From positions 1 to 64,000 of the forward strand of contig CAZKHJ010000004.1 of NCBI GenBank assembly GCA_964552675.1: DNA of 64,000 nucleotides, given 5' to 3'. A program made the position numbers and the translations under genes. Origin of the DNA: Sulfurimicrobium sp964552675 (GTDB lineage: Bacteria; Pseudomonadota; Gammaproteobacteria; Burkholderiales; Sulfuricellaceae). Positions 42,690 to 50,664 of this stretch are shown here, piece after piece. Within the stretch, counting starts at the first letter, position 1; every line of letters starts with the position of its first letter. The notes beneath the pieces were generated by a model. The model made no database searches. It worked only from the letters and a program-made list of their open reading frames with translations, and was not told the origin of the DNA.

Positions 42690-43408
42690 TGCAGGCGGCA
42701 ATCCGGCTCGAAGGTCTGGTCAAGCGCTATGGCAAGGGCGCGGCGGCGGTGGAGGCGCTCAAGGGCGTGGACATGGAAATCTTTCCCGGCGAGGTGGTGG
42801 GCCTGCTCGGCCCCAGCGGCTCGGGCAAGACCACGCTGCTGCAGTGCCTGGGCGCGGTGATCGACCCCACGGCGGGACGCATCACCCTGGGCGGTGAGGT
42901 GACCTTCGACAACGGCTGGAAAACGCATGACCTGCGCGCCTTGCGGCGTGACAGGATCGGCTTCATGTTCCAGGCGCCGTACCTCATTCCTTTTCTCAAC
43001 GCCACCGACAACGTGGCCCTGCCGCCCATGCTGGCCGGCAAGCCCAACGCCGAGGCGCGGCGCAGGGCGCTGGCGCTGCTTGCCGCGCTGGACATGAGCC
43101 ATCGCGCGGAGGCGCGCGTGTCGCAGCTCTCCGGCGGGGAGGCGCAGCGTGTCTCGATCGCCCGTGCCCTGGCCAATAATCCGCCCATCATCCTGGCGGA
43201 CGAGCCGACCGCGCCGCTGGACAGCGCCCGCTCGCTGGCGGTGATCGGGCTGCTCAACCAGCTGGCGCGGCAATACCATACCGCCATCATCGTGGTGACC
43301 CACGACGATGCCATCATCCCCACCTTCAAGCGTCTGTACCGCATCCGCGACGGGCGGGTGCAGGAGGAACGGGGAGAGGGAAAAACCTTTGCGAGTGAAG
43401 CGCCATGA
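42689..43408 (+). CDS. ABC transporter ATP-binding protein (LolD/MacB-like)
   Basis: 239 aa. Walker A GPSGSGKTTLLQCLG, Q-loop FMFQAPYLIPFLNATDNV, signature LSGGEAQRVSIARAL, Walker B IILADEPTAPLDS, and switch His in IIVVTHDDAIIP. Drives the exporter formed with the two genes upstream. The substrate is not evident; a separate outer-membrane channel is absent here. Confidence 0.94.
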   Translation: MQAAIRLEGLVKRYGKGAAAVEALKGVDMEIFPGEVVGLLGPSGSGKTTLLQCLGAVIDPTAGRITLGGEVTFDNGWKTHDLRALRRDRIGFMFQAPYLIPFLNATDNVALPPMLAGKPNAEARRRALALLAALDMSHRAEARVSQLSGGEAQRVSIARALANNPPIILADEPTAPLDSARSLAVIGLLNQLARQYHTAIIVVTHDDAIIPTFKRLYRIRDGRVQEERGEGKTFASEAP

Positions 43409-43824
43409 AGCGTCACCCTGCCCTGCTCGTTCTTTCGCGCGAACATCAGGCCGCGCTTTCGCTGGCGCAGCGGGCAAAGCGTGCCGCCGCGTCCGGCCGG
43501 GAGAGCGAGGTTGCCGACCTCGCCGCCGTGGTGGCGCATGTCTTTCCGCGCGAGCTGGCGCCGCACTTCCGGGATGAGGAAGATCATCTGCTGCCCGCCC
43601 TGGAAGAAGCCGGCGAGGCAGGGCGGGTGGCGCGCACGCTTGCCGATCACCAGCGCCTGCACGCCCTGTCGCGGCAACTGGCGGAACAGCCGGACGCCGG
43701 CACACTGGCCGAATTTGGCGCACTGCTGGCTGATCATGTGCGCTTCGAGGAACGTGAACTTTTTGAAATCGCTCAGTCTGTTCTGGACTTGAGCCGGTTG
43801 CAATCCAGAGGAGAACATTCATGA
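43405..43824 (+). CDS. Hemerythrin HHE-domain protein
   Basis: 139 aa. Di-iron ligand candidates are VLSREHQAALSL, VVAHVFPRELAPHFRDEEDHLLPAL (H and E/D), TLADHQRLHALSRQL and LADHVRFEERELFEIAQ. This fits the cation-binding hemerythrin family, linked to O2/NO or iron sensing. ATGA overlaps on both sides place it in the exporter operon and couple it to the His-rich exported protein. Confidence 0.88.
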   Translation: MKRHPALLVLSREHQAALSLAQRAKRAAASGRESEVADLAAVVAHVFPRELAPHFRDEEDHLLPALEEAGEAGRVARTLADHQRLHALSRQLAEQPDAGTLAEFGALLADHVRFEERELFEIAQSVLDLSRLQSRGEHS

Positions 43825-44273
43825 AAAAGCATCTTGCCCCCATCCTGTTTCTGGCGCTGCTGCTCGGTCCGGCAGCCGCTGTGCGGGCCCATGATCACGA
43901 CCATTCCCACGACGAGGCCGCTGCCCCCGCGCAGCTGAGCCTCAACAAGGGGCAGAAATGGGCCACCGACGATACGCTGCGCCAGGCCATGGGCCGCATC
44001 CGCACCGAACTGGCGGCGAGCCAGGGCGGCAAGGGGACGCCGGAACAGCAGCGCGCGCTGGGCAACAAGGTGAATGAACAGATTGCCTTCCTGATGCAGA
44101 ACTGCAAGCTGGACAAAGAGGCCGACGCCATGCTGCATCTCATCCTCGCGGAAATCATCGCCGGCGCCGATGCCCTGACCGGACAGGACAGCGACAGGGT
44201 GCGCGCGGGTGCCGACAAGATCGGGCATGCGCTGAAAAATTACGCTACCTATTTCGATCATCCCGGCTGGTAA
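43821..44273 (+). CDS. Exported His-rich hypothetical protein
   Basis: 150 aa. Signal peptide MKKHLAPILFLALLLGPAAAVRA, then a metal-binding-looking HDHDHSHDE directly at the mature N-terminus. The rest is helical (TDDTLRQAMGRIRTELAAS, KVNEQIAFLMQNCKLDKEADAMLHLILAEIIAGADAL), likely a four-helix periplasmic protein with one Cys. I do not recognise a named family with certainty. It is coupled to the hemerythrin gene by ATGA; a role in metal or NO handling is only a guess from context. Confidence 0.75.
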   Translation: MKKHLAPILFLALLLGPAAAVRAHDHDHSHDEAAAPAQLSLNKGQKWATDDTLRQAMGRIRTELAASQGGKGTPEQQRALGNKVNEQIAFLMQNCKLDKEADAMLHLILAEIIAGADALTGQDSDRVRAGADKIGHALKNYATYFDHPGW

Positions 44274-44301
44274 GACAAAGCCGCATTTTTCGGGCAAGGG
44301 C

Positions 44302-44329
44302 TTGCTATATCCGAAATTTCGGATATAGT
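44302..44329 (+). promoter_or_regulatory. arsR promoter with a perfect 24-bp palindromic operator
   Basis: Half-site CTATATCCGAAA (44305-44316) is followed without spacer by its exact reverse complement (44317-44328). TTGCTA (44302-44307) and TATAGT (44324-44329), 16 bp apart, form the promoter, so the palindrome covers the spacer and most of both boxes. The expected transcription start is around 44335-44338, at the ArsR start codon. This is the natural operator for ArsR autorepression. Confidence 0.82.
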
Positions 44330-44337
44330 GTGCCGCC

Positions 44338-44685
44338 ATGATCGACAGCAATGATTTTTTTGACGCCCTTTCCGATGAAACCCGCCGCCGCTTGCTGGCA
44401 TTGCTGGTGAACGACGACGAGTTGTGCGTGTGCGAGCTGTGTTACGCGCTCGATATGCCGCAGCCCAAGGTTTCGCGCCACCTTGCGGTGATGCGTGAGC
44501 GTGGGGTGCTATCGGTGCGCAGGGATGGGCTGTGGGTGTATTACCGCATCCACCCCATTCTGCCGGCCTGGGCCTACCGTATCCTCGACCAGATGGTGCA
44601 GGGCTGCGGCGGGCTGGAGCTGTTTCAAGCCGACCGCAAACGCCTGGACGGGATGTCGAATCGTCCGGCGCGCTGTTGTGCGTAA
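44338..44685 (+). CDS. arsR: ArsR family metalloregulator
   Basis: 115 aa winged helix. The metal-binding helix has ELCVCELC with C30, C32 and C35, matching the ArsR alpha-3 CxC site for As(III)/Sb(III). The recognition region is MPQPKVSRHLAVMRERGVLSVRRDGLWVYYRI. A second Cys pair ends the protein (RPARCCA). No ribosome site is seen before the ATG, and the promoter ends within 10 bp of it. Likely represses the following permease-arsM genes. Confidence 0.94.
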   Translation: MIDSNDFFDALSDETRRRLLALLVNDDELCVCELCYALDMPQPKVSRHLAVMRERGVLSVRRDGLWVYYRIHPILPAWAYRILDQMVQGCGGLELFQADRKRLDGMSNRPARCCA

Positions 44686-44701
44686 AAAAATTTCGCTCTA
44701 T

Positions 44702-44721
44702 ATATTCGTTTGTTCGAATAT
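44702..44721. promoter_or_regulatory. Inverted repeat in the arsR-permease gap
   Basis: ATATTCG and CGAATAT flank a 6-bp TTTGTT spacer, 17 bp after the arsR stop, inside a 148-bp AT-rich gap. It could be a second regulator site or an mRNA hairpin. It shares CGAA-type half-sites with the arsR operator but is not identical. Confidence 0.35.
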
Positions 44722-44833
44722 TAACCATGGCATATGTTTATGAACATGCAAGATGCAAATGCCGCCAAAGTCCATTGACTGTGGTGTGCGTCATGATGGG
44801 CTCAGGGCGCTGTTATAGGAAAAGGATACAAGC

Positions 44834-45793
44834 ATGTTTGACGCCATCGCCACCGGGCTGGTGTATGACCTGGCCGGGCTGAAAGGCGCGGCCTTCGGCT
44901 CTGCCGCCCATTTCTTCGTGATGGACGTGACCAAGATCCTGGTGCTGCTGACCGGGGTGATCTATGGCATGGGCCTGCTGCGCGCGCTGCTCAAGCCCGA
45001 AACCGTGCGCGAATTCATCCGCAATCGTGGCAATGTGCAAAGCCGCTTCCTGGCGGTGGGGCTGGGGGCGGTGACGCCGTTCTGCTCCTGTTCCTCGATT
45101 CCGCTGTTCATCGGCTTTGTCGAGGCGGGCATTCCGCTTGGCGTGACGCTGTCCTTCCTGATCGCCAGCCCGATGATCAACGAGGTGGCGGTGGTGGTGC
45201 TGGCGTCCGTGATCGGCTGGAAATTCACTGTGCTGTACGTGCTCACCGGCTTGAGCGTGGCGCTGATCGGCGGCTTCGTGCTGGAGCGTTTCAGGCCGGA
45301 GCGCTGGGTCGAGGACTATGTGTGGCAGATCCACATGGGACAGGCGGCAGAAGTGGAGGAGGACACCTCCCTGCGCGCCCGCCACGAGTATGCGCTGGGG
45401 CAGGTGAAGGAAATCGTCGGGCGCATCTGGAAATTCATCCTCATCGGCGTGGGGGTGGGGGCCTTCATCCACGGCTACGTGCCGGCCGGACTGGTGGCCC
45501 GCGTGGCGGGGGATGGCGGCCTGCTGTCGGTGATCGGCGCGGTGCTGATCGGCGTGCCGCTGTATTCCGACGCGGTCGGCATCATCCCCATCGCCGAAGT
45601 GCTGCTGCACAAGGGCGTGCCATTGGGCACGGTGCTGGCCTTCATGATGGCGGTCACCGCGCTGTCGCTGCCGGAAATGATCATCCTGAAAAAAGTGGTG
45701 AAAGTGCCGCTGCTGGCGCTGTTTGCCGCTTACCTGACGATTGCCTTCGTTATCGTCGGCCTGTTGTTCAACCAAATGAGGAGTATTTTATGA
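44834..45793 (+). CDS. Permease of the ArsP/YraQ family (probable metalloid or organoarsenical efflux)
   Basis: 319 aa with about eight membrane helices. The signature TPFCSCSSIPLFIGFVEAGIP, with its Cys cluster, is typical of the PF03773 permeases to which ArsP (trivalent organoarsenical efflux) belongs. The second conserved half is VPLYSDAVGIIPIAEVLLHKGVPLGTVLAFMMA. A cytoplasmic loop of about 45 residues separates the halves. The ATGA overlap with the next gene couples them. Downstream arsM makes methylated arsenicals, so efflux of those is the most economical reading. Confidence 0.85.
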   Translation: MFDAIATGLVYDLAGLKGAAFGSAAHFFVMDVTKILVLLTGVIYGMGLLRALLKPETVREFIRNRGNVQSRFLAVGLGAVTPFCSCSSIPLFIGFVEAGIPLGVTLSFLIASPMINEVAVVVLASVIGWKFTVLYVLTGLSVALIGGFVLERFRPERWVEDYVWQIHMGQAAEVEEDTSLRARHEYALGQVKEIVGRIWKFILIGVGVGAFIHGYVPAGLVARVAGDGGLLSVIGAVLIGVPLYSDAVGIIPIAEVLLHKGVPLGTVLAFMMAVTALSLPEMIILKKVVKVPLLALFAAYLTIAFVIVGLLFNQMRSIL

Positions 45794-46092
45794 GCACGGA
45801 TTTGCACCCCTCCATCGTGGCGCTGGTGTCGCTGGCCGCCAATATCGCCGCCAATCATCCCAAACAGGGCCTGTGTCAGGTGGGCAAGCTCAAGGAATAC
45901 GGCGTGGCGGAGGAACAGATTGACGCGGTGGTGGAGATCGCGCGCCACATCCGCGACGAGGCGGCGCAGGCGCTGGATGCCAGCTTCGACGAGGCCTGCC
46001 GCAAGGAAGCGGCCAATGCCAGCCTGTCCGCCATCGGTATCGCCCAATCTGCCTGCTGCACAACGACGAAAAGCGGTCAGTCGTGCTGTTGA
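45790..46092 (+). CDS. Small helical protein with a cysteine-rich tail
   Basis: 100 aa from ATG 45790. A helical body (LHPSIVALVSLAANIAANHPKQGLCQVGKLKEYG, VEIARHIRDEAAQALDASFDEACRKEA) recalls AhpD/carboxymuconolactone-decarboxylase-like helical pairs. The C-terminus SACCTTTKSGQSCC has two Cys-Cys pairs. Translationally coupled to the permease. I do not recognise a characterised homologue; the tail suggests thiol binding of As(III) or a related metalloid. Confidence 0.78.
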   Translation: MSTDLHPSIVALVSLAANIAANHPKQGLCQVGKLKEYGVAEEQIDAVVEIARHIRDEAAQALDASFDEACRKEAANASLSAIGIAQSACCTTTKSGQSCC

Positions 46093-46124
46093 AGAGGGTC
46101 AGTAGATTCAGGGGCTGGTGAATT

Positions 46125-46208
46125 CAACCCCTCCCACCCTCCCCTTGTCAGGGGAGGCGCACCCGGCTCTCCCCCCGACAAGGGGGAGTTGGAGGGGGTT
46201 GGTTTTTT
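46125..46208. repeat. Intergenic inverted-repeat element with T-run upstream of arsM
   Basis: Arms of about 32 bp (46125-46157, CAACCCCTCCCACCCTCCCC..., and 46171-46202, its imperfect complement ending GGAGGGGGTTGG) flank a 13-bp loop. Six T follow (46203-46208). It could terminate or attenuate transcription before arsM. Similar C-rich/G-rich palindromes are common dispersed intergenic repeats in proteobacteria. Confidence 0.65.
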
Positions 46209-46228
46209 GGCAAAATAAGGAGTAATAG

Positions 46229-47023
46229 ATGAACCAGGTGAAACATGACGAAATCCGCCAGGCCGTGCGCGAAAACTACGGCGCCGTGGCCCGCGCCGAC
46301 GGCGCCTGTGGTTGCGGCCCGGTGTGTTGCACCCCGGCTGAAATGCCGGGCGCCGATATCCTGTCGCGCGGCATCGGCTACAGCGCAAGCGAAGTCGGCG
46401 CGGTGCCGGAAGGCGCCAACCTGGGTCTGGGCTGCGGCAACCCGCAGGCCATCGCCGCGCTGAAACCCGGCGAAACCGTGCTCGACCTGGGCAGCGGGGC
46501 GGGCTTCGACTGCTTCCTCGCAGCGCGCCAGGTGGGCGAATCCGGCCAGGTGATCGGCGTGGACATGACGCCGGACATGGTGAGCAAGGCGCGCGCCAAC
46601 GCCGCCAGGGGCGGCTATGCCAACACCGAATTCCGCCTCGGCGAGATCGAGCGCCTGCCGGTGGCCGACGCCACGGTGGACGTGATCATTTCCAATTGCG
46701 TGATCAACCTCTCGCCCGACAAGGCCCAGGTGTTCCGTGATGCCTTCCGGGTGCTGAAAAGCGGCGGGCGCCTGGCGCTATCCGATATCATCACTACCGC
46801 GCCGCTGCCGGAAGAAGCGCGGCGCGACCTGGCCCTGTACACCAGCTGCATCGCCGGCGCGGCGGCAGCGGAGGAAATCGAACAGATGCTGGCGGCGGCG
46901 GGTTTCACGCAGATCCGCATCGAAGCCAAGGACGCCAGCCGCGAATTCATCCGCGACTGGGCGCCGGGGCGCGGCGTGGAAGCCTACGTGTGTTCGGCAA
47001 ACATTGAAGCAGTTAAACCATAA
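46229..47023 (+). CDS. arsM: Arsenite S-adenosylmethionine methyltransferase
   Basis: 264 aa, with AAGGAG upstream of ATG 46229. SAM site VLDLGSGAGFDCFLAARQVG and VIGVDMTPDMVSKARANA. The three As-coordinating cysteines of the family are visible in GFDCFLA, IISNCVINLSPDK and LYTSCIAGAA. An extra Cys-rich stretch (GACGCGPVCCTP) sits near the N-terminus. It methylates As(III) to mono-, di- and trimethyl forms. Consistent with ArsR control and the permease. Confidence 0.95.
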   Translation: MNQVKHDEIRQAVRENYGAVARADGACGCGPVCCTPAEMPGADILSRGIGYSASEVGAVPEGANLGLGCGNPQAIAALKPGETVLDLGSGAGFDCFLAARQVGESGQVIGVDMTPDMVSKARANAARGGYANTEFRLGEIERLPVADATVDVIISNCVINLSPDKAQVFRDAFRVLKSGGRLALSDIITTAPLPEEARRDLALYTSCIAGAAAAEEIEQMLAAAGFTQIRIEAKDASREFIRDWAPGRGVEAYVCSANIEAVKP

Positions 47024-47033
47024 GGAGCAAATC

Positions 47034-47303
47034 ATGAAACAAATCAAGGTTCTCGGCAGCGGCTGTTCGAAGTGCGAAGTCACGGCAAACCTGATCGAAA
47101 AGGCCGCGCAGGCCAAAGGCGTGGAGATCAGCCTGGAAAAAGTGACTGACATGGCCGCCATCCTGGGCTATGGCGTGATGTCCACGCCGGGCGTGGTGGT
47201 GGATGGCAAGGTGGTGCACAGCGGCAGCGTGCCGGGCAGCGCCAAGGTGGAAGAATGGCTGGGCGGCGCGGAACCGTGCTGCGGCTGTTGCGGCAGGGAG
47301 TGA
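47034..47303 (+). CDS. Thioredoxin-like small protein (redox-active disulfide protein 2 type) with Cys tail
   Basis: 89 aa from ATG 47034, with an AAGGAG ribosome site. CxxC in VLGSGCSKCEVTANLIEKAA, cis-Pro region GVMSTPGVVVDGKVVHSG. The C-terminus EPCCGCCGRE adds four Cys. This small TRX fold commonly accompanies permease genes in metalloid resistance operons; it could reduce or hand over the metalloid. Confidence 0.9.
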   Translation: MKQIKVLGSGCSKCEVTANLIEKAAQAKGVEISLEKVTDMAAILGYGVMSTPGVVVDGKVVHSGSVPGSAKVEEWLGGAEPCCGCCGRE

Positions 47304-47386
47304 GATCAGTCTGAACTTTGGCCAACCCGTGCAATCTGTCAGTCATTGTTTGTCCTCGTAACACATAAATTGATGGAGGAATGATT

Positions 47387-48466
47387 ATGAGCGACCTTTT
47401 TTCCCCTCTTCGCCTTGGCGCAATCGAACTGGCCAATCGCGTTGTGATGTCCTCGTTGACCCGGAATCGGGCAGGTGCCGGAAACGTGCCAACCGATCTC
47501 ATGGTCGAGTATTACCGCCAGCGTGCATCGGCAGGATTGATTCTGACCGAAGCCTCTCCGGTTTGCCCGGAAGGGCATGGATACCCCCGTACCCCAGGGA
47601 TTCATTCGGCAGAACAGGTTGCCGGATGGAAGAAGGTCACCCAGGCCGTTCATGCCGCAGGGGGCAAGATTGCCATTCAGCTGTGGCATGTGGGACGAAT
47701 CTCCCATCCTGATTTGCAGCCCAACGGCGCGCTGCCAGTGGCGCCTTCAGCCCTTTGCCCCGCCGGCCAGACCTTCACCGGGCAGGGAATGAAAAATTTC
47801 CTTACGCCCCGTGCGCTCGATACTGCCGAGATTCCCGGATTGATCGCCAATTATGTACAAGCGTCGGGAAATGCCATGGAGGCAGGCTTTGACGGGGTTG
47901 AAGTGCATGCGGGCAACGGCTACCTGATCGACCAGTTCCTGCGCTCTTCCACCAATCACAGGACTGACGCATACGGCGGCAGCAAAGAGAATCGCGCCCG
48001 TTTGCTGCTGGAAGTGCTGGAGGGCGTATGCGCTGCCATTGGCAGCGAGCGGGTCGGCGTGCGCCTGTCCCCGGTAACGCCGTTCAATGACCTGTACGAT
48101 GAGAATCCGCAGGATACCTTCGAATACGTCGTCGGACAGCTCAACCGTTTCAATCTGGCCTTTCTTGATCTCCTGCAGGGCACCGGCGGTGCGCCGAAAG
48201 AGCAGTGGATTCCATTCGATTACGATCGCCTGCGCGCGTTGTATGCCGGCAAGCTCATCCGCAACAATGGCTACGATTTCGCCAGCGCCCAGGAAGCCAT
48301 CTCCACCGGTGCCGCGGATGCCATCGCCTTTGGCCGGCTGCTGCTGGCCAATCCGGATCTGGTGGAACGGTTTCGCCGCAATGCCCCGCTCAATGCGCCG
48401 GATTATGAAAAACTCTATGTTGGAGAAGAAAAGGGATATACCGATTACCCCTTTCTGGCCAATTAA
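47387..48466 (+). CDS. Old yellow enzyme / alkene reductase (NemA-like, FMN)
   Basis: 359 aa from ATG 47387, chosen because GGAGGA lies 6 bp upstream and the ATG at 47381 is too close to it. LGAIELANRVVMSSLTRNRAG, HVGRISHPDLQPNG (substrate-binding His region; HxxN-like), GFDGVEVHAGNGYLIDQFLRSSTNHRTDAYGGSKENRARLLLEV and FGRLLLANPDLVERFR mark the TIM-barrel OYE family. Reduces activated alkenes or nitro compounds with NAD(P)H. It is 83 bp after the thioredoxin-like gene and could be in the same transcript. Confidence 0.94.
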   Translation: MSDLFSPLRLGAIELANRVVMSSLTRNRAGAGNVPTDLMVEYYRQRASAGLILTEASPVCPEGHGYPRTPGIHSAEQVAGWKKVTQAVHAAGGKIAIQLWHVGRISHPDLQPNGALPVAPSALCPAGQTFTGQGMKNFLTPRALDTAEIPGLIANYVQASGNAMEAGFDGVEVHAGNGYLIDQFLRSSTNHRTDAYGGSKENRARLLLEVLEGVCAAIGSERVGVRLSPVTPFNDLYDENPQDTFEYVVGQLNRFNLAFLDLLQGTGGAPKEQWIPFDYDRLRALYAGKLIRNNGYDFASAQEAISTGAADAIAFGRLLLANPDLVERFRRNAPLNAPDYEKLYVGEEKGYTDYPFLAN

Positions 48467-48676
48467 ATGGCAATTTTGACTGGCACGAATCTTCTGGGGA
48501 GCGCGTTGGCCCCGCTGTATCTGAGCCGGATTTCTTACAAGCTGACGGAGCGCGAAGGCCGGCTGCTGAAGCGCCTTTCCAGCACCATGATGCTTGAGCT
48601 GGGGGTGCTGCTGGTGGCGCCGCAGTGGCTGAATATAAGCCGTTTCAATGATGCCCACATCGCCTGTCTGGAGTAA
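48467..48676 (+). pseudogene. Fragment resembling the C-terminus of a membrane protein
   Basis: 69-aa ORF starting immediately after the OYE stop. The segment NLLGSALAPLYLSRISYKLTEREG, then RLLKRLSSTMMLELGVLLVAPQWLN, looks like two short membrane spans and a basic cytosolic link, as at the end of a CcdA/thiol-oxidoreductase-type or similar polytopic protein. The last 14 residues look unrelated. It may be the residue of a deleted gene or a genuine small protein; the family is not recognised. Confidence 0.35.
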
Positions 48677-48702
48677 AATTCAGAACAAGGAATAAGGTGT
48701 TC

Positions 48703-49503
48703 ATGAAAACGGCAATTACAAAAATTTCCACGAGCCTGCTGGGCGGCGTGATGGTTTTGGCGGTTTTCCCCGCTCTGGCCGACAGCGACTTCGTGTTTTC
48801 ATCCTATGAGCTGGATGCGCTGATCTGGATGCTGCTTGGTGCCGGCGTGGCGGTGGTGGGGCACCAGATCTACTCGCGGCTGCCGCAGCGAGAGCATTTG
48901 CCCCGGCCCAAGCCCACGTTCAAACCTGCTTCAGCCGAACCCGCGCGTCCGGCGCCAGCCGGGCCGGAACAGAACGAGGATCCGTCGGGCGCTCGTTCGA
49001 TACAGAGCTGGATCAATCTTGACGAGGCAACCACGGTCACGGTGGGGGAACTCTCGCGTATCGAGGAAGAAGCCGAGGCCTTCGTCATGATGGGCCGCCC
49101 GGACGTGGCGATCAGGGTATTGCGTGATTATCTGGACTACGAGCCCGAGAGCCGCATTCCTGTGTGGTTCAAGCTGCTCGATATCTACCACGGCCAGGGC
49201 ATGCACGGGAAATTCGAGAATCTTGCGCAGGAAATCAGGACGCGCTTCAACGTGACCCTGCCCACCTGGGAAGACAGCAGCGCCAGGGCCGAATCCCGTT
49301 ATGGACTCGAACATTTCCCGAATTTGCTGGAGCGGATTGCCCTGCACTGGAACGATTCCTCCGGCCTGACGTTCATGCAGGAGCTGATGCGTGACAACCG
49401 CCACGGCGAGCGTTCTGGCTTCCATGAAGAGGCGTTCCGGGACATGCTGATGCTGTACGAAGTGCTCGAAATCAAGCTGAGCGAGTGCGAAGAGCCGGCA
49501 TGA
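48703..49503 (+). CDS. FimV C-terminal-like membrane protein
   Basis: 266 aa from ATG 48703. The N-terminus has a signal-like stretch (ISTSLLGGVMVLAVFPALA) and a TM segment (LDALIWMLLGAGVAVVGHQIY), then a Pro-rich linker. The region EEEAEAFVMMGRPDVAIRVLRDYLDYEPE, VWFKLLDIYHGQGMHGKFENLAQEIRTRFNV resembles the TPR-like cytoplasmic part of FimV/TspA proteins. It ends ELSECEEPA-like and acidic. It may act in polar or pilus-associated assembly; no pilus genes are adjacent. Confidence 0.7.
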   Translation: MKTAITKISTSLLGGVMVLAVFPALADSDFVFSSYELDALIWMLLGAGVAVVGHQIYSRLPQREHLPRPKPTFKPASAEPARPAPAGPEQNEDPSGARSIQSWINLDEATTVTVGELSRIEEEAEAFVMMGRPDVAIRVLRDYLDYEPESRIPVWFKLLDIYHGQGMHGKFENLAQEIRTRFNVTLPTWEDSSARAESRYGLEHFPNLLERIALHWNDSSGLTFMQELMRDNRHGERSGFHEEAFRDMLMLYEVLEIKLSECEEPA

Positions 49504-49556
49504 GGCGCGGCCTGTTCTGGCCCCGCTGCCGCTTTTAGTCCTTTGCCGCTGGCAAA

Positions 49557-50612
49557 CTACAGATCATCTTGTGGCGTGCTTTCGCGGGCGGTCCATTTTT
49601 GTGCCAGATTCAACCCCACCGCCAGCAGTGTCGGCCCGATGAAAATGCCGATGAAGCCGAAGGCGAGCACGCCGCCCATCACCCCGAGCATCACCAGGAG
49701 AAAGGGCAGGCTGCTGCCACGGCTGATCAGCAGGGGCTTTACCACATTGTCCACGCTGCTGATCAGGAAGAAGCCCCATAGCAGCATGAAAATTCCCCAT
49801 CCGGTCTGCCCCTGGTTGAATAGCCAGAAAGCCGCGCCGCCCCAGAGCAGCGGCGGGCCGACGGGGATCAGGGAGAACAGGAAGGTGCAGACGCCGAGCA
49901 GCAGGGCGGCAGGCACGCCGGCGATGGCGAAGCCGATGGTGGCCACGAAGGCTTGTGCCATGGCGGTGCCCAGCAGCCCGTACATGACGCCGCGCACGGT
50001 GTTGGTGACGATGTCGAGCACATCCAGGGCATGACTTCCCGCCACCCGGTCCAGCGCCACGCCCAGGGAACGCATCAGCGCAGCGCCGTCGCGGTAGAAA
50101 AAGAAGCTGATGAAGGCAGCCAGGCTCATTTCCATGACGCCTTTCCCCAGCAGCATGCCACCGGCGAGCAGGAAGTTCCTGGCCGGCTCCAGCAGGCGCT
50201 TGGCCAAGGCCAGCATTTCCTCCTGGCTGGTGGAAATCTGCTGCCAGTAGGATTCGATCGAGGTGCCCACCAGCGGCAGCCCGGCCAGCCAGGCCGGCGC
50301 CTCCGGCGGGCCGCCCTCGATGGCTTGCCGGAGCATCTCGTACAGGGCGCTGACGTTGTCGGCGAGGTTGTACGCGACCAGCGCCAGCGGCAGGATGACC
50401 ATCACCACCAGCGACAGGGTCATGGCGAGCGCGGCCAGCCCCTGGCGTTCCTTCATCCGGCGCAGCAGCCCGGTGTAGACGGGCCAGGTCGAGACACACA
50501 CCACGGCAGCGAACAGCAGGGCGGTGAGAAAGGGCCGCAGCACCAGAAAACAGCCCACTACCAGAATCAGCATGGCGACGAGGCGGGCCTGGGCTTCGAA
50601 ATGTTTTTCCAC
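49557..50612 (-). CDS. AI-2E family transporter (PerM/TqsA type)
   Basis: 351 aa, GTG start at 50612 (MEKHFEAQARLVAMLILVVGCFLVLRP). About eight membrane helices; family regions are TWPVYTGLLRRMKERQGLAALAM, AFISFFFYRDGAALMRSLG, GVMYGLLGTAMAQAFVATIGFAIAGVPAALLLGVCTFLFSLIPVGPPLLWGGAAFWLF, then VDNVVKPLLISRGSSLP and GFIGIFIGPTLLAVG. Members export signals such as AI-2 or act as Na+/H+ antiporters; the substrate here is unknown. Followed downstream by no clear terminator. Confidence 0.92.
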   Translation of the reverse strand: MEKHFEAQARLVAMLILVVGCFLVLRPFLTALLFAAVVCVSTWPVYTGLLRRMKERQGLAALAMTLSLVVMVILPLALVAYNLADNVSALYEMLRQAIEGGPPEAPAWLAGLPLVGTSIESYWQQISTSQEEMLALAKRLLEPARNFLLAGGMLLGKGVMEMSLAAFISFFFYRDGAALMRSLGVALDRVAGSHALDVLDIVTNTVRGVMYGLLGTAMAQAFVATIGFAIAGVPAALLLGVCTFLFSLIPVGPPLLWGGAAFWLFNQGQTGWGIFMLLWGFFLISSVDNVVKPLLISRGSSLPFLLVMLGVMGGVLAFGFIGIFIGPTLLAVGLNLAQKWTARESTPQDDL

Positions 50613-50664
50613 GGTGTCCGGCCTCCATTGCCGGGAATCAGACGCTGATCAGGTATGCTTGTTT

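Noticed and set aside
49564..50628. 354-aa minus-strand frame overlapping the AI-2E transporter in another phase
   Set aside because: Arg/Gly/Ala-rich translation of the out-of-phase transporter sequence; the membrane protein in the other phase has clear family segments.
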